Source: Bacillota bacterium
Lineage (GTDB): Bacteria > Bacillota > Bacilli > Alicyclobacillales > SLC66
Direction of reading: 5' to 3'
NCBI GenBank assembly: GCA_021793015.1
Contig: JAJYTO010000002.1
Location: forward strand, 1 to 64,000
DNA length: 64,000 nucleotides
Shown: piece by piece, positions 9,130-19,670 of the stretch
How positions within the stretch are numbered: position 1 is the stretch's first letter
Layout of the letters: every line of letters begins with the position of its first letter
Notes under the pieces: model-generated
Databases searched by the model: none
Told to the model about the DNA's origin: nothing
The model's input: only the letters and a program-made list of their open reading frames with translations
Program-made: the position numbers and the translations under genes

Positions 9130-11571
9130 ATGTTGTTCAACCGCTTTACGGAGAGGGCGCAGAAAGTGTTGACCCTAGCCCATGAGGAAGCCGTTCGGCT
9201 GGGTCACCCCGGCGTCGGCACAGAACACATCCTGCTCGGCCTCGTGCGGGAAGGCGAGGGCATTGCGGCCAAGGCGCTGATCAGTCTGGGACTTACGAGC
9301 GACAAGATTCAGCGGGAGGTCGAGAAAATTATTGGACGCGGCCCCGGCAATGCCACAGGCACAACGTACACGCCGCGGGCGAAGAAGGTCATCGAGCTGT
9401 CCATGGACGAGGCCCGAAAACTCAACCACAACTACATCGGGACGGAACACATTCTGCTTGGCCTGATCCGCGAGGGGGAAGGCATCGCGGCGCGTGTTCT
9501 GAGCAACTTGGGCGTCAATCTGACCAAGGCCCGTCAACAGGTGCTGCAGCTTCTTGGCAGCGATACGCCGGAGAACGCCTCTGACAACAACCAGACTGCC
9601 AACACGCCGACACTGGATGGGTTGGCTCGCGACCTGACTTCGCTTGCGCGCGATTCCAAGCTCGATCCGGTCATCGGGCGCGCTGCGGAGATTGAACGCG
9701 TGATTCAGGTGTTATCCCGGCGCACGAAAAACAATCCTGTTCTGATTGGGGAGCCGGGCGTGGGCAAGACCGCGGTCGCGGAGGGGCTGGCGCAACGCAT
9801 CGTGTCCAACGAAATTCCGGAGACGCTGCGCAACAAGCGCGTGATGGTTCTTGATATGGGCACCGTGGTGGCCGGCACGAAGTATCGCGGCGAATTCGAG
9901 GATCGTCTGAAGAAAATTATGGACGAAATTCGCGGGGCGGGAAATGTGATTCTGTTTATCGACGAATTGCACACACTGATTGGCGCGGGTGGCGCGGAAG
10001 GCGCGATTGACGCATCCAACATTTTGAAACCTGCGCTCGCACGCGGTGAACTGCAGTGTATCGGAGCCACGACCCTGGATGAGTACCGGAAGCATATTGA
10101 AAAAGACGCCGCGCTGGAACGCCGTTTTCAACCCATCAAAGTGGAAGAGCCGACCGCCGATGAAGCGGTTCAGATCCTGCGCGGCTTGCGCGATCGCTAT
10201 GAGGCGCACCATCGCGTGCAGATCACGGACCAGGCGGTGGAGGCGGCCGTTCGATTGTCCGACCGCTATATCACCGATCGTTTCCTGCCAGACAAGGCCA
10301 TCGATCTGATTGACGAGGCCGCTTCGCGGGTGCGGTTGCGCACGTATACGGCGCCTCCGAATCTGAAGGAACTGGAGGTGAAGCTGGAGGAGATTCGTTC
10401 GGAGAAAGACTCGGCCATCCAGGGTCAGGAATTTGAACTGGCAGCATCGCTGCGGGACCAGGAGCAGCATCTGCGCGACGATCTTGAACGTCGCCGCATG
10501 GAATGGCAACAACGGCAGGATTCCCATGATGTGGCCGTTACCGACGAGGATATTGCCGAGATCGTGGCGAGTTGGACGGGGATCCCCGTGAAGAAGCTGG
10601 CTGAGGTCGAGTCGTCGCGACTGCTCAATATGGAGCAATTGCTGCATGAGCGCGTGATTGGCCAGGATGAGGCTGTGGCGGCGGTTTCACGGGCCATCCG
10701 GCGTGCGCGCGCGGGGCTCAAAGATCCCAAGCGTCCGATCGGATCGTTCATTTTTCTGGGTCCGACGGGCGTCGGCAAAACGGAACTGGCGCGTGCGCTC
10801 GCAGAGGCGATGTTCGGCGATGAAGACGCCATGATCAGAATCGACATGTCAGAGTACATGGAACGTCACACCACCGCCCGCTTGGTGGGAGCGCCTCCAG
10901 GCTACGTGGGTTACGAAGAGGGCGGACAACTCACGGAAAAGGTGCGTCGCAAGCCGTACTCTGTCGTCCTTCTGGATGAGGTGGAAAAGGCGCATCCGGA
11001 AGTGTTCAATGTACTGCTGCAAGCGCTGGACGATGGGCGTCTGACCGATGGCAAAGGGCGCACAGTGGACTTTCGCAACACCGTGATCATCATGACGTCC
11101 AATGTGGGCGCGCAATTGATCAAACGCGGCGGACCGCTAGGCTTCAAGAGCGGATCAGGATCGGACAGCGCTTATCATGACATGAAGGAGCGCGTGTTGG
11201 AGGACTTGAAGAAGACATTCCGGCCAGAGTTCCTGAACAGGATCGATGAACTGATTGTCTTTCATGAACTCGGGCAAGCGGATATCACCAAGATCGTATC
11301 GCTGTTGGCCGTTGAACTGGGCAAACGGCTTGAAGAGTATGGTCTGCATTTCACTCTGACCGAAGAGGCCAAAGCCTTCCTGGCGAAAGAGGGATTCGAT
11401 CCGCAGTACGGCGCCCGCCCACTGAAACGGGCGATGCAGCGGCACATTGAGGACAGACTGTCCGAATCGCTGCTCAGCGGTGAGATCCAGCGCGGCGATC
11501 ATCTCGAAATCGATGTGGACGCAAATGGCGGCCTTCTCGTGCGGCGCGCGGACCAGACCGTCAAAGCGTAA
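9130..11571 (+). CDS. clpC: ATP-dependent Clp protease ATP-binding subunit ClpC
   Basis: N-terminal Clp repeats, [15 protein letters not shown] and [20 protein letters not shown] Walker A motifs, UVR linker. Confidence 0.97.
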   Translation: MLFNRFTERAQKVLTLAHEEAVRLGHPGVGTEHILLGLVREGEGIAAKALISLGLTSDKIQREVEKIIGRGPGNATGTTYTPRAKKVIELSMDEARKLNHNYIGTEHILLGLIREGEGIAARVLSNLGVNLTKARQQVLQLLGSDTPENASDNNQTANTPTLDGLARDLTSLARDSKLDPVIGRAAEIERVIQVLSRRTKNNPVLIGEPGVGKTAVAEGLAQRIVSNEIPETLRNKRVMVLDMGTVVAGTKYRGEFEDRLKKIMDEIRGAGNVILFIDELHTLIGAGGAEGAIDASNILKPALARGELQCIGATTLDEYRKHIEKDAALERRFQPIKVEEPTADEAVQILRGLRDRYEAHHRVQITDQAVEAAVRLSDRYITDRFLPDKAIDLIDEAASRVRLRTYTAPPNLKELEVKLEEIRSEKDSAIQGQEFELAASLRDQEQHLRDDLERRRMEWQQRQDSHDVAVTDEDIAEIVASWTGIPVKKLAEVESSRLLNMEQLLHERVIGQDEAVAAVSRAIRRARAGLKDPKRPIGSFIFLGPTGVGKTELARALAEAMFGDEDAMIRIDMSEYMERHTTARLVGAPPGYVGYEEGGQLTEKVRRKPYSVVLLDEVEKAHPEVFNVLLQALDDGRLTDGKGRTVDFRNTVIIMTSNVGAQLIKRGGPLGFKSGSGSDSAYHDMKERVLEDLKKTFRPEFLNRIDELIVFHELGQADITKIVSLLAVELGKRLEEYGLHFTLTEEAKAFLAKEGFDPQYGARPLKRAMQRHIEDRLSESLLSGEIQRGDHLEIDVDANGGLLVRRADQTVKA

Positions 11572-11616
11572 CCTGGTTGGCACAGCACGATTGCCGTTGC
11601 GAGTTGTCCCTACGTT

Positions 11617-11672
11617 GCCGTGGCCTGCAATCGTCATTGCAGGCCACGGCGGACGTCGTGACCGCCGTGGCC
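11617..11672 (+). promoter_or_regulatory. Perfect 15-bp hairpin plus third arm capable of an alternative pairing (clpC-radA intergenic)
   Basis: GCCGTGGCCTGCAAT-CGTC-ATTGCAGGCCACGGC (11617-11650), then GCCGTGGCC (11664-11672) complementary to GGCCACGGC. Confidence 0.55.
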
Positions 11673-11769
11673 GGAAGTCCTGCGAGGGAGTCCAAACTGT
11701 GCACAAACTGCTGTTTTTATCCTTTTGTGGCTGGTCATTTGGATGGCTCTGATGTATAGTGGAAACGTT

Positions 11770-13140
11770 ATGAAAAAGACGAAAACCAGATTTGTGTGCG
11801 CCGATTGTGGATCAGAGAGCCCCAAATGGCTCGGGCGATGTCCGGGTTGCGGGGCCTGGAGCACCATGGCGGAGGAAGCGGTCGCGCCAGCGCATGGCCG
11901 GGGCATTGGCATGACGGGAGAGGCTGCGGCGCCGTTTCTCATGCAGGACATCGATATGCTAGAGGTGACGCGTTTTACGACGGGCAGTCATGAATTCGAT
12001 CGTGTACTGGGAGGTGGTGTGATTCCCGGTTCGCTGTTTCTCGTGGGCGGAGACCCCGGCATTGGAAAATCGACGCTCCTGTTGCAGACTGCGCATGCGG
12101 TTGCACAAGCGGGGGTTTCCGTGCTCTATGTGACCGGGGAAGAATCGCCGCAGCAGGTGCGCCTGCGCGCAGAGAGAATCGGTTCATTTACCGACAGGCT
12201 GTACGTGTTGGCCGAGACTGACCTGGAGCGTATCGAGAGACAGGTGGCCGCGGTTGCCCCTCATTTTCTCGTCATCGATTCCATTCAGACGATGTCTCGC
12301 GATCATGTGCCTTCCGCTCCGGGATCGCCGCAACAGGTGCGGGAATGTACTCTGTCCCTTCTGCGTATGGCCAAGGAGCGGCAGCTGGCGACCTGCATCG
12401 TCGGGCATGTCACGAAAGACGGGACCATTGCGGGTCCGCGCCTGATGGAACACATGGTTGACGCCGTACTCTATTTTGAGGGCGATCGCCACCACCGCTT
12501 CCGAATTTTGCGAGGGGTCAAGAACCGTTTCGGGTCAACCCATGAAATCGGTGTCTTTGATATGCAGGCTTCGGGTCTGGTCGACGTTTTGAGCCCGTCG
12601 GAACTGTTTTTGGCAGAACGCACGGCGGGATCCGCAGGGTCTGCGGTGGTCGCCAGCCTGGAGGGAACCAGACCAGTTCTGGCCGAGGTGCAGGCCTTGA
12701 TCACTCCGACTGCCTTCGGCACACCGCGCCGGATGGCGTCAGGACTCGACTACAATCGGGTGTCGCTGCTCATGGCAGTACTGGAAAAACGTCTTGGGTT
12801 ATATTTGCAGAGTCAGGATGCATATGTGAATGTAGCAGGCGGAATGCGCATGGAGGAACCCGCGATCGACCTCGGCGTTGCCCTGTGCATAGCTTCGAGC
12901 TTCAGGGACACGGCCATCGCGCCGGGCGTCGTCCTGGTGGGGGAGGTTGGGTTGACGGGCGAAGTGCGTGCTGTGACCCGACTCGATCAACGCGTTCAGG
13001 AAGCGGAAAAGCTGGGCTTCTCCCGCATCATAGCTCCGGCGTTGAATGTGAAGCGGTTGGTCTTGCCTGCGGCTGTCGGAATTGAGGTCGTCGGTGTGAG
13101 TTCTGTTCAGGAGGCCCTGCGAGTTGCACTGGGAGGGTGA
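11770..13140 (+). CDS. radA: DNA repair protein RadA (track ORF begins 11725; MKKTKTRFVCADCG start preferred)
   Basis: FVCADCGSESPKWLGRCPGCGAWST, GGDPGIGKSTLLLQ, KNRFGSTHEIGVF. Confidence 0.95.
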   Translation: MKKTKTRFVCADCGSESPKWLGRCPGCGAWSTMAEEAVAPAHGRGIGMTGEAAAPFLMQDIDMLEVTRFTTGSHEFDRVLGGGVIPGSLFLVGGDPGIGKSTLLLQTAHAVAQAGVSVLYVTGEESPQQVRLRAERIGSFTDRLYVLAETDLERIERQVAAVAPHFLVIDSIQTMSRDHVPSAPGSPQQVRECTLSLLRMAKERQLATCIVGHVTKDGTIAGPRLMEHMVDAVLYFEGDRHHRFRILRGVKNRFGSTHEIGVFDMQASGLVDVLSPSELFLAERTAGSAGSAVVASLEGTRPVLAEVQALITPTAFGTPRRMASGLDYNRVSLLMAVLEKRLGLYLQSQDAYVNVAGGMRMEEPAIDLGVALCIASSFRDTAIAPGVVLVGEVGLTGEVRAVTRLDQRVQEAEKLGFSRIIAPALNVKRLVLPAAVGIEVVGVSSVQEALRVALGG

Positions 13141-14240
13141 CCGCGATGCGGGAGGACGGCAAACGGGACGATGGCAGGCGCGATAATTTTATGATGCGGA
13201 CGTTGCGCATGGTAGCGCCTGGCACGCCCATTCGTGAAGGTGTCGACAATGTGTTGCGCGCCCACACGGGCGGGTTGATCATCGTGGGGCATGACGCTCT
13301 GGTGCACTCACTTCTGGATGGTGGATTTGCGATTGATTGTGAACTGACGCCAGCCGGACTCTACGAACTGGCCAAAATGGACGGCGCTATCATTTTGAGC
13401 GAGGACCTGAAGCGCATCTTGTACGCGAACGCCCAGATCAATCCCGATCCGGCCATTCCCTCTCTTGAGACGGGAACTCGCCATCGCACGGCTGAGCGGG
13501 TGGCTAAACAGACGGGCCGCCTGGTGATCTGCGTCTCCCAGCGGCGCAACGTCATCACGCTGTATCAGGGGAACATTCGCTATTTATTGAAGGATTTAAG
13601 CGTGATCATCACCAAGGCCAATCAGGCGGTGCAGACTCTCGAACGCTACAAATCCGTTCTTGACGCCCACCTCACGAAACTTTCCGCGCTTGAAATGGAG
13701 GAGATGGTCACACTCGCCGATGTGGCAGGGGTGTTGCAACGATTCGAAATGGTGTTGCGGATCAAGAATGAAATCACGCGGTATGTCACCGAACTGGGCA
13801 CGGAAGGCCGATTGATTTCGATGCAGATGGACGAACTGGTGTCCAAGATCGACGAAGAAGCGTATCTGCTTGTCAAGGACTACTCGGCTTCGGGATTTGA
13901 ACTCACTCCACACCAGATCCTGACGCAAATTCATGCTCTGGATTCCGAAGAACTGCTGAGCGGGCAGGTGATTGCCTTGGCGCTTGGCTATGCGGAGGCG
14001 GTCAATCTGGCGGAAACCGGCGTCTCGTCGCGCGGCTATCGCCTGTTGCACAAAATTCCGCGGCTGCCGCAACCCGTCATAGACAACCTGACTGGCGAAT
14101 TTGCGACGCTGGGGCGTATCGTGTCCGCATCCGTGGAGGAGTTGGACGACGTGGAGGGCATAGGCGCCGTACGCGCCCGCACAATCAAGGAGGGGCTCAA
14201 GCGGATGCAGGAACTAGCCCTTTTTGAACGCAACCTTTGA
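13137..14240 (+). CDS. disA: Diadenylate cyclase DisA (start possibly ATG 13146)
   Basis: DGAIILSEDLKRILYANAQINPDPAIPSLETGTRHRTAERVAKQTGRLVICVSQRRNVITLY (DGA and RHR motifs). Confidence 0.96.
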   Translation: MTAMREDGKRDDGRRDNFMMRTLRMVAPGTPIREGVDNVLRAHTGGLIIVGHDALVHSLLDGGFAIDCELTPAGLYELAKMDGAIILSEDLKRILYANAQINPDPAIPSLETGTRHRTAERVAKQTGRLVICVSQRRNVITLYQGNIRYLLKDLSVIITKANQAVQTLERYKSVLDAHLTKLSALEMEEMVTLADVAGVLQRFEMVLRIKNEITRYVTELGTEGRLISMQMDELVSKIDEEAYLLVKDYSASGFELTPHQILTQIHALDSEELLSGQVIALALGYAEAVNLAETGVSSRGYRLLHKIPRLPQPVIDNLTGEFATLGRIVSASVEELDDVEGIGAVRARTIKEGLKRMQELALFERNL

Positions 14241-14283
14241 GGGCATCATGTACACATGTGGACTCCCACGGACGGATCATGCC

Positions 14284-14478
14284 TGAGTTTTGCGAAGCAA
14301 AATCTCATAGCTTGTGCGCCGCCATCAGTGAATGAAAAAGGCGTCGGCAGTGTTCTTCACGAATGCAAGGCCTGCTCAGGGAGGAGTCATATATTGCGCC
14401 CGTCGCGAGTTCAGCGACAGCGGTGTCTGAGCAGGGGCGCAATATATGACTCCGACCGGCACAGACCACCGTGATTTT
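14284..14478 (+). repeat. Family A structured repeat, fullest copy (A2)
   Basis: Hairpin 1 TGAGTTTTGCGAAGCAAAATCTCA (14284-14307); hairpin 3 arms GGAGTCATATATTGCGCCC (14383-14401) / GGGCGCAATATATGACTCC (14435-14453); tail CGACCGGCACAGACC..GATTTTCAG. Confidence 0.85.
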
Positions 14479-14498
14479 CAGGTTAGAGGAGGGTTCCC

Positions 14499-15212
14499 AT
14501 GCGCAGTTCACTGGCTAACGCATTAACCATTCTGAACCTTATATTGGGAATGACGGCAGTTATGCTGGCCATCCAGGGTGATTTTCAAATCGCGGCGCTG
14601 TTTGTGATTGCCGGGATGGTGTGTGATGGCCTGGATGGACGCCTGGCGAGAGCTTTACACATACAGAGCGACTTCGGCAGAGAACTTGACTCGCTGTCGG
14701 ATATCGTCACGTTTGGCGTCGCCCCCGCAGTGATCATGTACGTCGCGGTGCTTAAGGATGTGGGTGTGGTCGGCAGCGTCATCGCGGTGCTGTTTCCGGT
14801 GGCGGGAGCGCTCAGACTGGCTCGTTTCAATGTACAGCCGGGGCGGACAAACTACTTTGTCGGGTTGCCGATCACGGCCGCAGGGGGCATTTTGGCCACG
14901 TTTGCCCTGTATCACGGACTCATTCCCACCCTCTGGCTGCCCGTGTTGACCGTTGCACTCAGTTACCTGATGGTCAGCAGGACCCGGTATCCGAACTTCA
15001 AAAAATTGGGGATTCCGCGCCGGGCATACATCGCCATACCTTTGCTGGCGCTGGTTGTGGCCGCAGTCATGATCAACCATCGCGATGTGTTGGCCCGTTT
15101 TATTTTCTTGCTTCTGGCGGTGTATGGAGGATACGGGATATGGTACGATATTCGCTCCATATGGCGCAAGAAACCGCGTAAAGAGGAGGGTGACCGCTAT
15201 CGTTCTACGTGA
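14499..15212 (+). CDS. pssA: CDP-diacylglycerol--serine O-phosphatidyltransferase
   Basis: DGLDGRLARALHIQSDFGRELDSLSDIVTFGVAPAVI (CDP-alcohol phosphatidyltransferase motif). Confidence 0.92.
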   Translation: MRSSLANALTILNLILGMTAVMLAIQGDFQIAALFVIAGMVCDGLDGRLARALHIQSDFGRELDSLSDIVTFGVAPAVIMYVAVLKDVGVVGSVIAVLFPVAGALRLARFNVQPGRTNYFVGLPITAAGGILATFALYHGLIPTLWLPVLTVALSYLMVSRTRYPNFKKLGIPRRAYIAIPLLALVVAAVMINHRDVLARFIFLLLAVYGGYGIWYDIRSIWRKKPRKEEGDRYRST

Positions 15213-15338
15213 TGGATTCATGGGCTACAGGATTGCTTAATGTTTTGTAATTGACCCCCTCGTGTACTCATGATAACATTTAAGATGATTGCGTTTAAAC
15301 GACTCAGTTTTGACCATACTGGGTACAGGAGGTGACAC

Positions 15339-16433
15339 ATGTTGGTACGCAAATTGATTCAGCTCTTCTTCTTCATTATCGGTCTGGCTTTGGGCGGAGC
15401 CTACGGAGATCGCGCGTTCGCACTTATTCATGTTCATATATTCCCGTGGGAATCCGTGGCGTCTGCCATCCTGGGTGGAGTCGTCGCTCTTTTTCTCGGC
15501 ACGTTTGTGGTGGACCCACTGGTCAATTGGTTTCACTGGCTGGAAGACAAACTCATTCACACTCCGCTTGTCGATCTTCTGTCGGGTGTACTCGGGTTGG
15601 TCATTGGTTTTGTCATTGCGTTTGTGGTGACGCCCGCCATTGGCGAAATTCCGGTGGTCGGGGTGTTCGTCCAGTTTTTTGCGTCGCTTCTGCTCGGTTA
15701 CCTGGGGTTCCGCATCTTCTTTTCACGGCGCGAGGAGATTTTTTCGCTGCTTCCGTCGCTGCTCGCCAAGTCTTCCAGGGACCGGGATAAGGCGGCGCGG
15801 ACTGCCTCGCCCGCCCATCGCGCCGGCGAGGCCAAGCTTCTTGATACGAGCGTGATCATAGACGGGCGCATCGCGGATATTGTCCAGACGGGGTTCCTTG
15901 ACGGCGTCCTGATCATTCCGTCGTTTGTGCTGGAGGAACTGCAACACATCGCCGACAGTTCCGACGTGCTGAAACGGAACCGCGGACGGCGCGGACTGGA
16001 CATTTTGAACCGCGTCCAGAAGGAACTCAAGGTCAAGGTCCAGGTGCTTGAAATCGACTTTGAGGAGTTGTCGGAGGTCGACAGCAAACTGGTCAAGCTG
16101 GCCAAACAGTTGAACGGCAAAGTGGTCACGAATGACTTCAACCTGAACAAGGTTTGTGAATTGCAAGGGGTGGATGTCCTTAACATCAATGATCTGGCCA
16201 ACGCCGTCAAACCGGTGGTTCTGCCCGGCGAGGAGATTACGGTGCAGGTGATCAAGGACGGGAAAGAGTATGGCCAAGGGATCGGCTATCTGGATGACGG
16301 GACCATGATCGTCATAGAGGGCGGCCGGGAGTTTATCGGGCATCGACTGGATGTGCTGGTCACCAGTGTCTTGCAGACATCTGCGGGGCGCATGATCTTT
16401 GCCAAGCCCAAGATGCTTGAAAAGGCTCTATGA
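15339..16433 (+). CDS. PIN/TRAM domain membrane-anchored protein (YacL-like)
   Basis: N-terminal TM helices; [44 protein letters not shown]-like C-terminus. Confidence 0.9.
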   Translation: MLVRKLIQLFFFIIGLALGGAYGDRAFALIHVHIFPWESVASAILGGVVALFLGTFVVDPLVNWFHWLEDKLIHTPLVDLLSGVLGLVIGFVIAFVVTPAIGEIPVVGVFVQFFASLLLGYLGFRIFFSRREEIFSLLPSLLAKSSRDRDKAARTASPAHRAGEAKLLDTSVIIDGRIADIVQTGFLDGVLIIPSFVLEELQHIADSSDVLKRNRGRRGLDILNRVQKELKVKVQVLEIDFEELSEVDSKLVKLAKQLNGKVVTNDFNLNKVCELQGVDVLNINDLANAVKPVVLPGEEITVQVIKDGKEYGQGIGYLDDGTMIVIEGGREFIGHRLDVLVTSVLQTSAGRMIFAKPKMLEKAL

Positions 16434-16437
16434 GGCA

Positions 16438-16581
16438 GTCCGAAAAGGGTCGAGAACTCCGCGTTGCGGGGGCTCGGCTTGCGCCGGACAGGTGTGCTCA
16501 TGCACCGCGCATGAACCTTGCGCGCACCTGTCCGTGCTTCACCAATCCTCCGCAAGCGTCTTGCCTCGACCCTTTTCGGAC
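16438..16581 (+). repeat. Family B structured repeat copy 1 (B1)
   Basis: 17-bp perfect terminal inverted repeat GTCCGAAAAGGGTCGAG / CTCGACCCTTTTCGGAC; inner stem GGACAGGTGTGC / GCGCACCTGTCC; closely similar, equal-length copy at 24742-24885. Confidence 0.9.
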
Positions 16582-16624
16582 ACACATTTTATGAGCGCTG
16601 GATAAGTCGATGCTGTCGTGACGG

Positions 16625-17347
16625 GTGCGGAGAGGACCGGGTATGGTGTACAGCGAAGAAACTTTGACTGAACAGGTTGATGTGCTGGTTATGGCGGCGG
16701 GAACAGGGACCCGGATGGGCGCCGCAGAGCGCAAGCAGTGGCTGTTGCTCTGCGGTTATCCCGTCTTTGTGTATGTGTTGAAGCGGTTGCTTGGCTTCGG
16801 CGTTGTTTCCTGTATTCTCGTGGTCCATCCTGAGGATGTGGAACGCTCTCGGGAGCAGTTGTCGCTCCTCGGATTGTCGGGCTGCGCTGTGGTTGCCGGG
16901 GGCCCGAACCGGCAAGCGTCTGTCCTGCGCGGGCTATCCGCGTGCACTCGGCCGTTGGTGGCGGTCCACGACGCAGCGCGTCCCTTTCTTTCGGCGACCG
17001 ACTTTGCGGCTGTTCTGAAGGCGGGCGCCCAGCATGGCGCTGCGACGCTTGGCCATCCCGTCAGGGACACATTGAAGCGGATTGACTCCGCCGGGAATGT
17101 CTGCGTCAATGTCGATCGCGGCGGTGTTTGGGCCGTACAGACTCCGCAGGTGTTTGCGCGGAGCCTATTGGTCGAGGCGCATCGCGACGCGGCGCAGGCG
17201 GGCATTTCTGCGACGGATGACGCCGCCCTTCTGGAACGCATCGGAGTCCCTGTGCATGTCGTTCAGGGGTCAAAGTGGAACGTAAAACTGACAGATCCGG
17301 ACGACCTCGAATTTATGCGACAATGGGAGGCGATCCATTGCGAGTAG
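16625..17347 (+). CDS. ispD: 2-C-methyl-D-erythritol 4-phosphate cytidylyltransferase (start may be 16643)
   Basis: VLVMAAGTGTRMGAAERKQWLLLCGYPV, VHDAARPFLS, KLTDPDDLEF. Confidence 0.93.
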   Translation: MRRGPGMVYSEETLTEQVDVLVMAAGTGTRMGAAERKQWLLLCGYPVFVYVLKRLLGFGVVSCILVVHPEDVERSREQLSLLGLSGCAVVAGGPNRQASVLRGLSACTRPLVAVHDAARPFLSATDFAAVLKAGAQHGAATLGHPVRDTLKRIDSAGNVCVNVDRGGVWAVQTPQVFARSLLVEAHRDAAQAGISATDDAALLERIGVPVHVVQGSKWNVKLTDPDDLEFMRQWEAIHCE

Positions 17348-17823
17348 GGTTGGGTTTTGACGTTCATCGTTTCGTGTTCGGGAGACCACTGATTCTGGGC
17401 GGAATCGAGATCCCCCATGACCGGGGTTTGGACGGTCACTCCGACGCCGATGTGCTCATCCACGCGCTCATGGACGCGCTCTTGGGCGCGGCTGCACTGG
17501 GCGACATCGGCGATCATTTTCCGGACACCGATCCAAAGTATGAGGGGATTTCCAGCGTGGAGCTTCTGGGTTACGTCTGCCAGTTGCTGGCGGATCGCGG
17601 GTATCGCGTGATCAACGTCGATATCATGGTGCTGGCCGAACAGCCCAGGCTTGCCCTCTTCAAGAGCGACATGATACACTTGTTGGCACGGGAATTGCAA
17701 GTGACCGAAGCAGATGTCAGCATCAAGGCCACGACGATGGAGCGCATGGGCTTTATCGGCAGGGAAGAGGGAATCGCGGCGCAGGCTGTGGCGCTCATCG
17801 ACAACGGCGGCTGCGATGGATGA
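17338..17823 (+). CDS. ispF: 2-C-methyl-D-erythritol 2,4-cyclodiphosphate synthase (TTG start 17338 after GGGAGG; track ORF begins 17275)
   Basis: RVGLGFDVHRF, LILGGIEIPHDRGLDGHSDADVLIHALMDALLGAAALGDIGDHFPDTD. Confidence 0.94.
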   Translation: MRVGLGFDVHRFVFGRPLILGGIEIPHDRGLDGHSDADVLIHALMDALLGAAALGDIGDHFPDTDPKYEGISSVELLGYVCQLLADRGYRVINVDIMVLAEQPRLALFKSDMIHLLARELQVTEADVSIKATTMERMGFIGREEGIAAQAVALIDNGGCDG

Positions 17824-17833
17824 GGGTGAGAGT

Positions 17834-19306
17834 ATGGGTGTACGTCTACGGTATGCGCCGAGCCCCACGGGGCATCTGCATATCGGCGGGGCACGCACGG
17901 CTTTGTTCAATTATCTGTTCGCCAAACACCATGGCGGCTCGTTTATCTTGCGGATCGAGGATACAGATCTGGATCGCAATGTGGACAACGCCGCGCAGGA
18001 ATTCGCCGACAACTTGCGCTGGCTTGGCATCGAGTGGGATGAGGGAGCATATCTTGGCGGCGACTGTGGACCGTATGTGTCCACGGAACGTCTGGACATT
18101 TACGCGCGCCATGTTGAGGAACTGCGCGATAAAGGCGTGATTTACGAATGTTACTGCTCTGAGGATGAACTGGCCGCAGAACGGGAGCAACAGATGGCAC
18201 GCGGAGAGGCGGTCCGGTATTCAGGGCGCTGTCGGCGTTTGACGGACAAAGAACGCGCGGCCCACATCCACGAGGGTCGGAAACCCACTCTTCGGTTCAG
18301 GGTGGCGGATGACGAATCGGTGGAGTTTACGGATTTGATCCGTGGTGATATGATATTTGAACCACAGGGGATCGGCGGCGACTTTGTGGTCGTGAAATCG
18401 AACGGTATCCCTGTCTACAATTTTGCCGTCGTGGTCGACGATCACCTCATGAACATCACACATGTGGTGCGCGGAGAAGAACATATTTCAAACACGCCAA
18501 GGCAACTGTTGCTGTTTCGGGCGTTCGGCTGGACGGCCCCGGTATTTGGTCATGTACCGCTTATTCTTGGAGCGGACGGGAAGAAACTGAGCAAGCGGGA
18601 TGAATCGCTCATACAGTTTATCGATCAATATCGTGAGTACGGGTATCTGCCGGAAGCGATCTTCAATTTTCTCGCCCTGCTTGGTTGGACGCCGGGCGGT
18701 GAGCGCGAGATCCTTACCCGTGAGGAGTTCATCGCGAACTTCGGGTTGGATCGGGTCAACAGAAGCGGCGCCTATTTCGATGCGGCCAAACTGGCCTGGA
18801 TGAACGGACATTACCTGAAGAGCCGTTCGGCGGCTGAACTGCTCCCGCTGGCCCGGAGATTTTTGGAACCTTCGGCTGCGGGTTGGCAGGTTGCGGACGT
18901 TGACGCCTGGATGATCGATTTTATTGCTCTCTACAAGGATCAGGTCAGTTGTTTGTCGGAGCTTCCGGTTGTCGGAAACGTTCTGATAGGCGATGAGGCG
19001 ACCGTAGAGGCGGACGCCGCAGAGACGCTGAACGATGATCAGGCGGTTGCGGTCCTGGGCGTCTTTCTTGAACGCGCGCGGTCATGGACGGATTGGACGC
19101 CTGACGGCATGAAGGCATTGCTGAAGGATGTCCAGTCTATCGCCGGGAAGAAGGGCAAGGATCTGTTTTTCCCCGTTCGCGCGGCGATCACCGGTCGCCT
19201 GCATGGACCAGATCTGAATCGTTCTCTTGCTTTGCTCGGGCAGACCCGCGTGCTGGAGCGACTGGGAAGGGCTGTCGCAGCCGCTGGGGAACAGCCGGCG
19301 ACGTGA
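17834..19306 (+). CDS. gltX: Glutamyl-tRNA synthetase (track ORF begins 17714)
   Basis: RLRYAPSPTGHLHIGGARTALFNYLFAK, DGKKLSKRD (HIGH/KMSKS equivalents). Confidence 0.95.
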   Translation: MGVRLRYAPSPTGHLHIGGARTALFNYLFAKHHGGSFILRIEDTDLDRNVDNAAQEFADNLRWLGIEWDEGAYLGGDCGPYVSTERLDIYARHVEELRDKGVIYECYCSEDELAAEREQQMARGEAVRYSGRCRRLTDKERAAHIHEGRKPTLRFRVADDESVEFTDLIRGDMIFEPQGIGGDFVVVKSNGIPVYNFAVVVDDHLMNITHVVRGEEHISNTPRQLLLFRAFGWTAPVFGHVPLILGADGKKLSKRDESLIQFIDQYREYGYLPEAIFNFLALLGWTPGGEREILTREEFIANFGLDRVNRSGAYFDAAKLAWMNGHYLKSRSAAELLPLARRFLEPSAAGWQVADVDAWMIDFIALYKDQVSCLSELPVVGNVLIGDEATVEADAAETLNDDQAVAVLGVFLERARSWTDWTPDGMKALLKDVQSIAGKKGKDLFFPVRAAITGRLHGPDLNRSLALLGQTRVLERLGRAVAAAGEQPAT

Positions 19307-19389
19307 CGATTACTGCTTTGCATTCACGCTCATACTGAGATCCGTACAGATTCACACATTCACACACGCTGTTTCACAGATACATCGAT

Positions 19390-19650
19390 CGTCTGGAAGA
19401 GTACACTGAAACGACGCCTGCAGAGAGCCCCTTCGCCCCTTGGCGGGAGCTGCGAGAAGGGGTGGGCGAACGATGGTGGAATGCGCCAGACGCGAGCGGG
19501 GAGAACGGGGCGCACGGCCCCGGTAACTCTCGACGGACTCGCCCGTTACCGCGAATGATGAGTGCGCGCCGGCTTGGTGCGGCGCGCGAAATCAGAGTGG
19601 AACCACGGTTGACACCGTCTCTGGCGCTTGCTGGAGGCGGTTTTTTGCAG
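19390..19650 (+). ncRNA. T-box leader, predicted tRNA-Cys specific, upstream of cysE-cysS
   Basis: CAGAGAGCC near 5' end, GGAA-TGC candidate specifier (TGC 19482-19484), T-box AGAGTGGAACCACGG (UGGA matches tRNA-UCCA end), terminator ACCGTCTC...GAGGCGGT-TTTTTT (19614-19646). Confidence 0.88.
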
Positions 19651-19670
19651 CGAAGGGAGGGTCTGCGACG

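Noticed and set aside
14256-14474. Short ORFs over the family A repeat upstream of pssA, both strands
   Set aside because: They lie across the palindromic element and have no RBS/domain support.
16438-16581. Considered an intrinsic terminator for the PIN/TRAM gene
   Set aside because: Terminal stem spans 144 nt with nested conserved internal structure and has a near-identical dispersed copy; better treated as a repeat element, though it might still affect termination.
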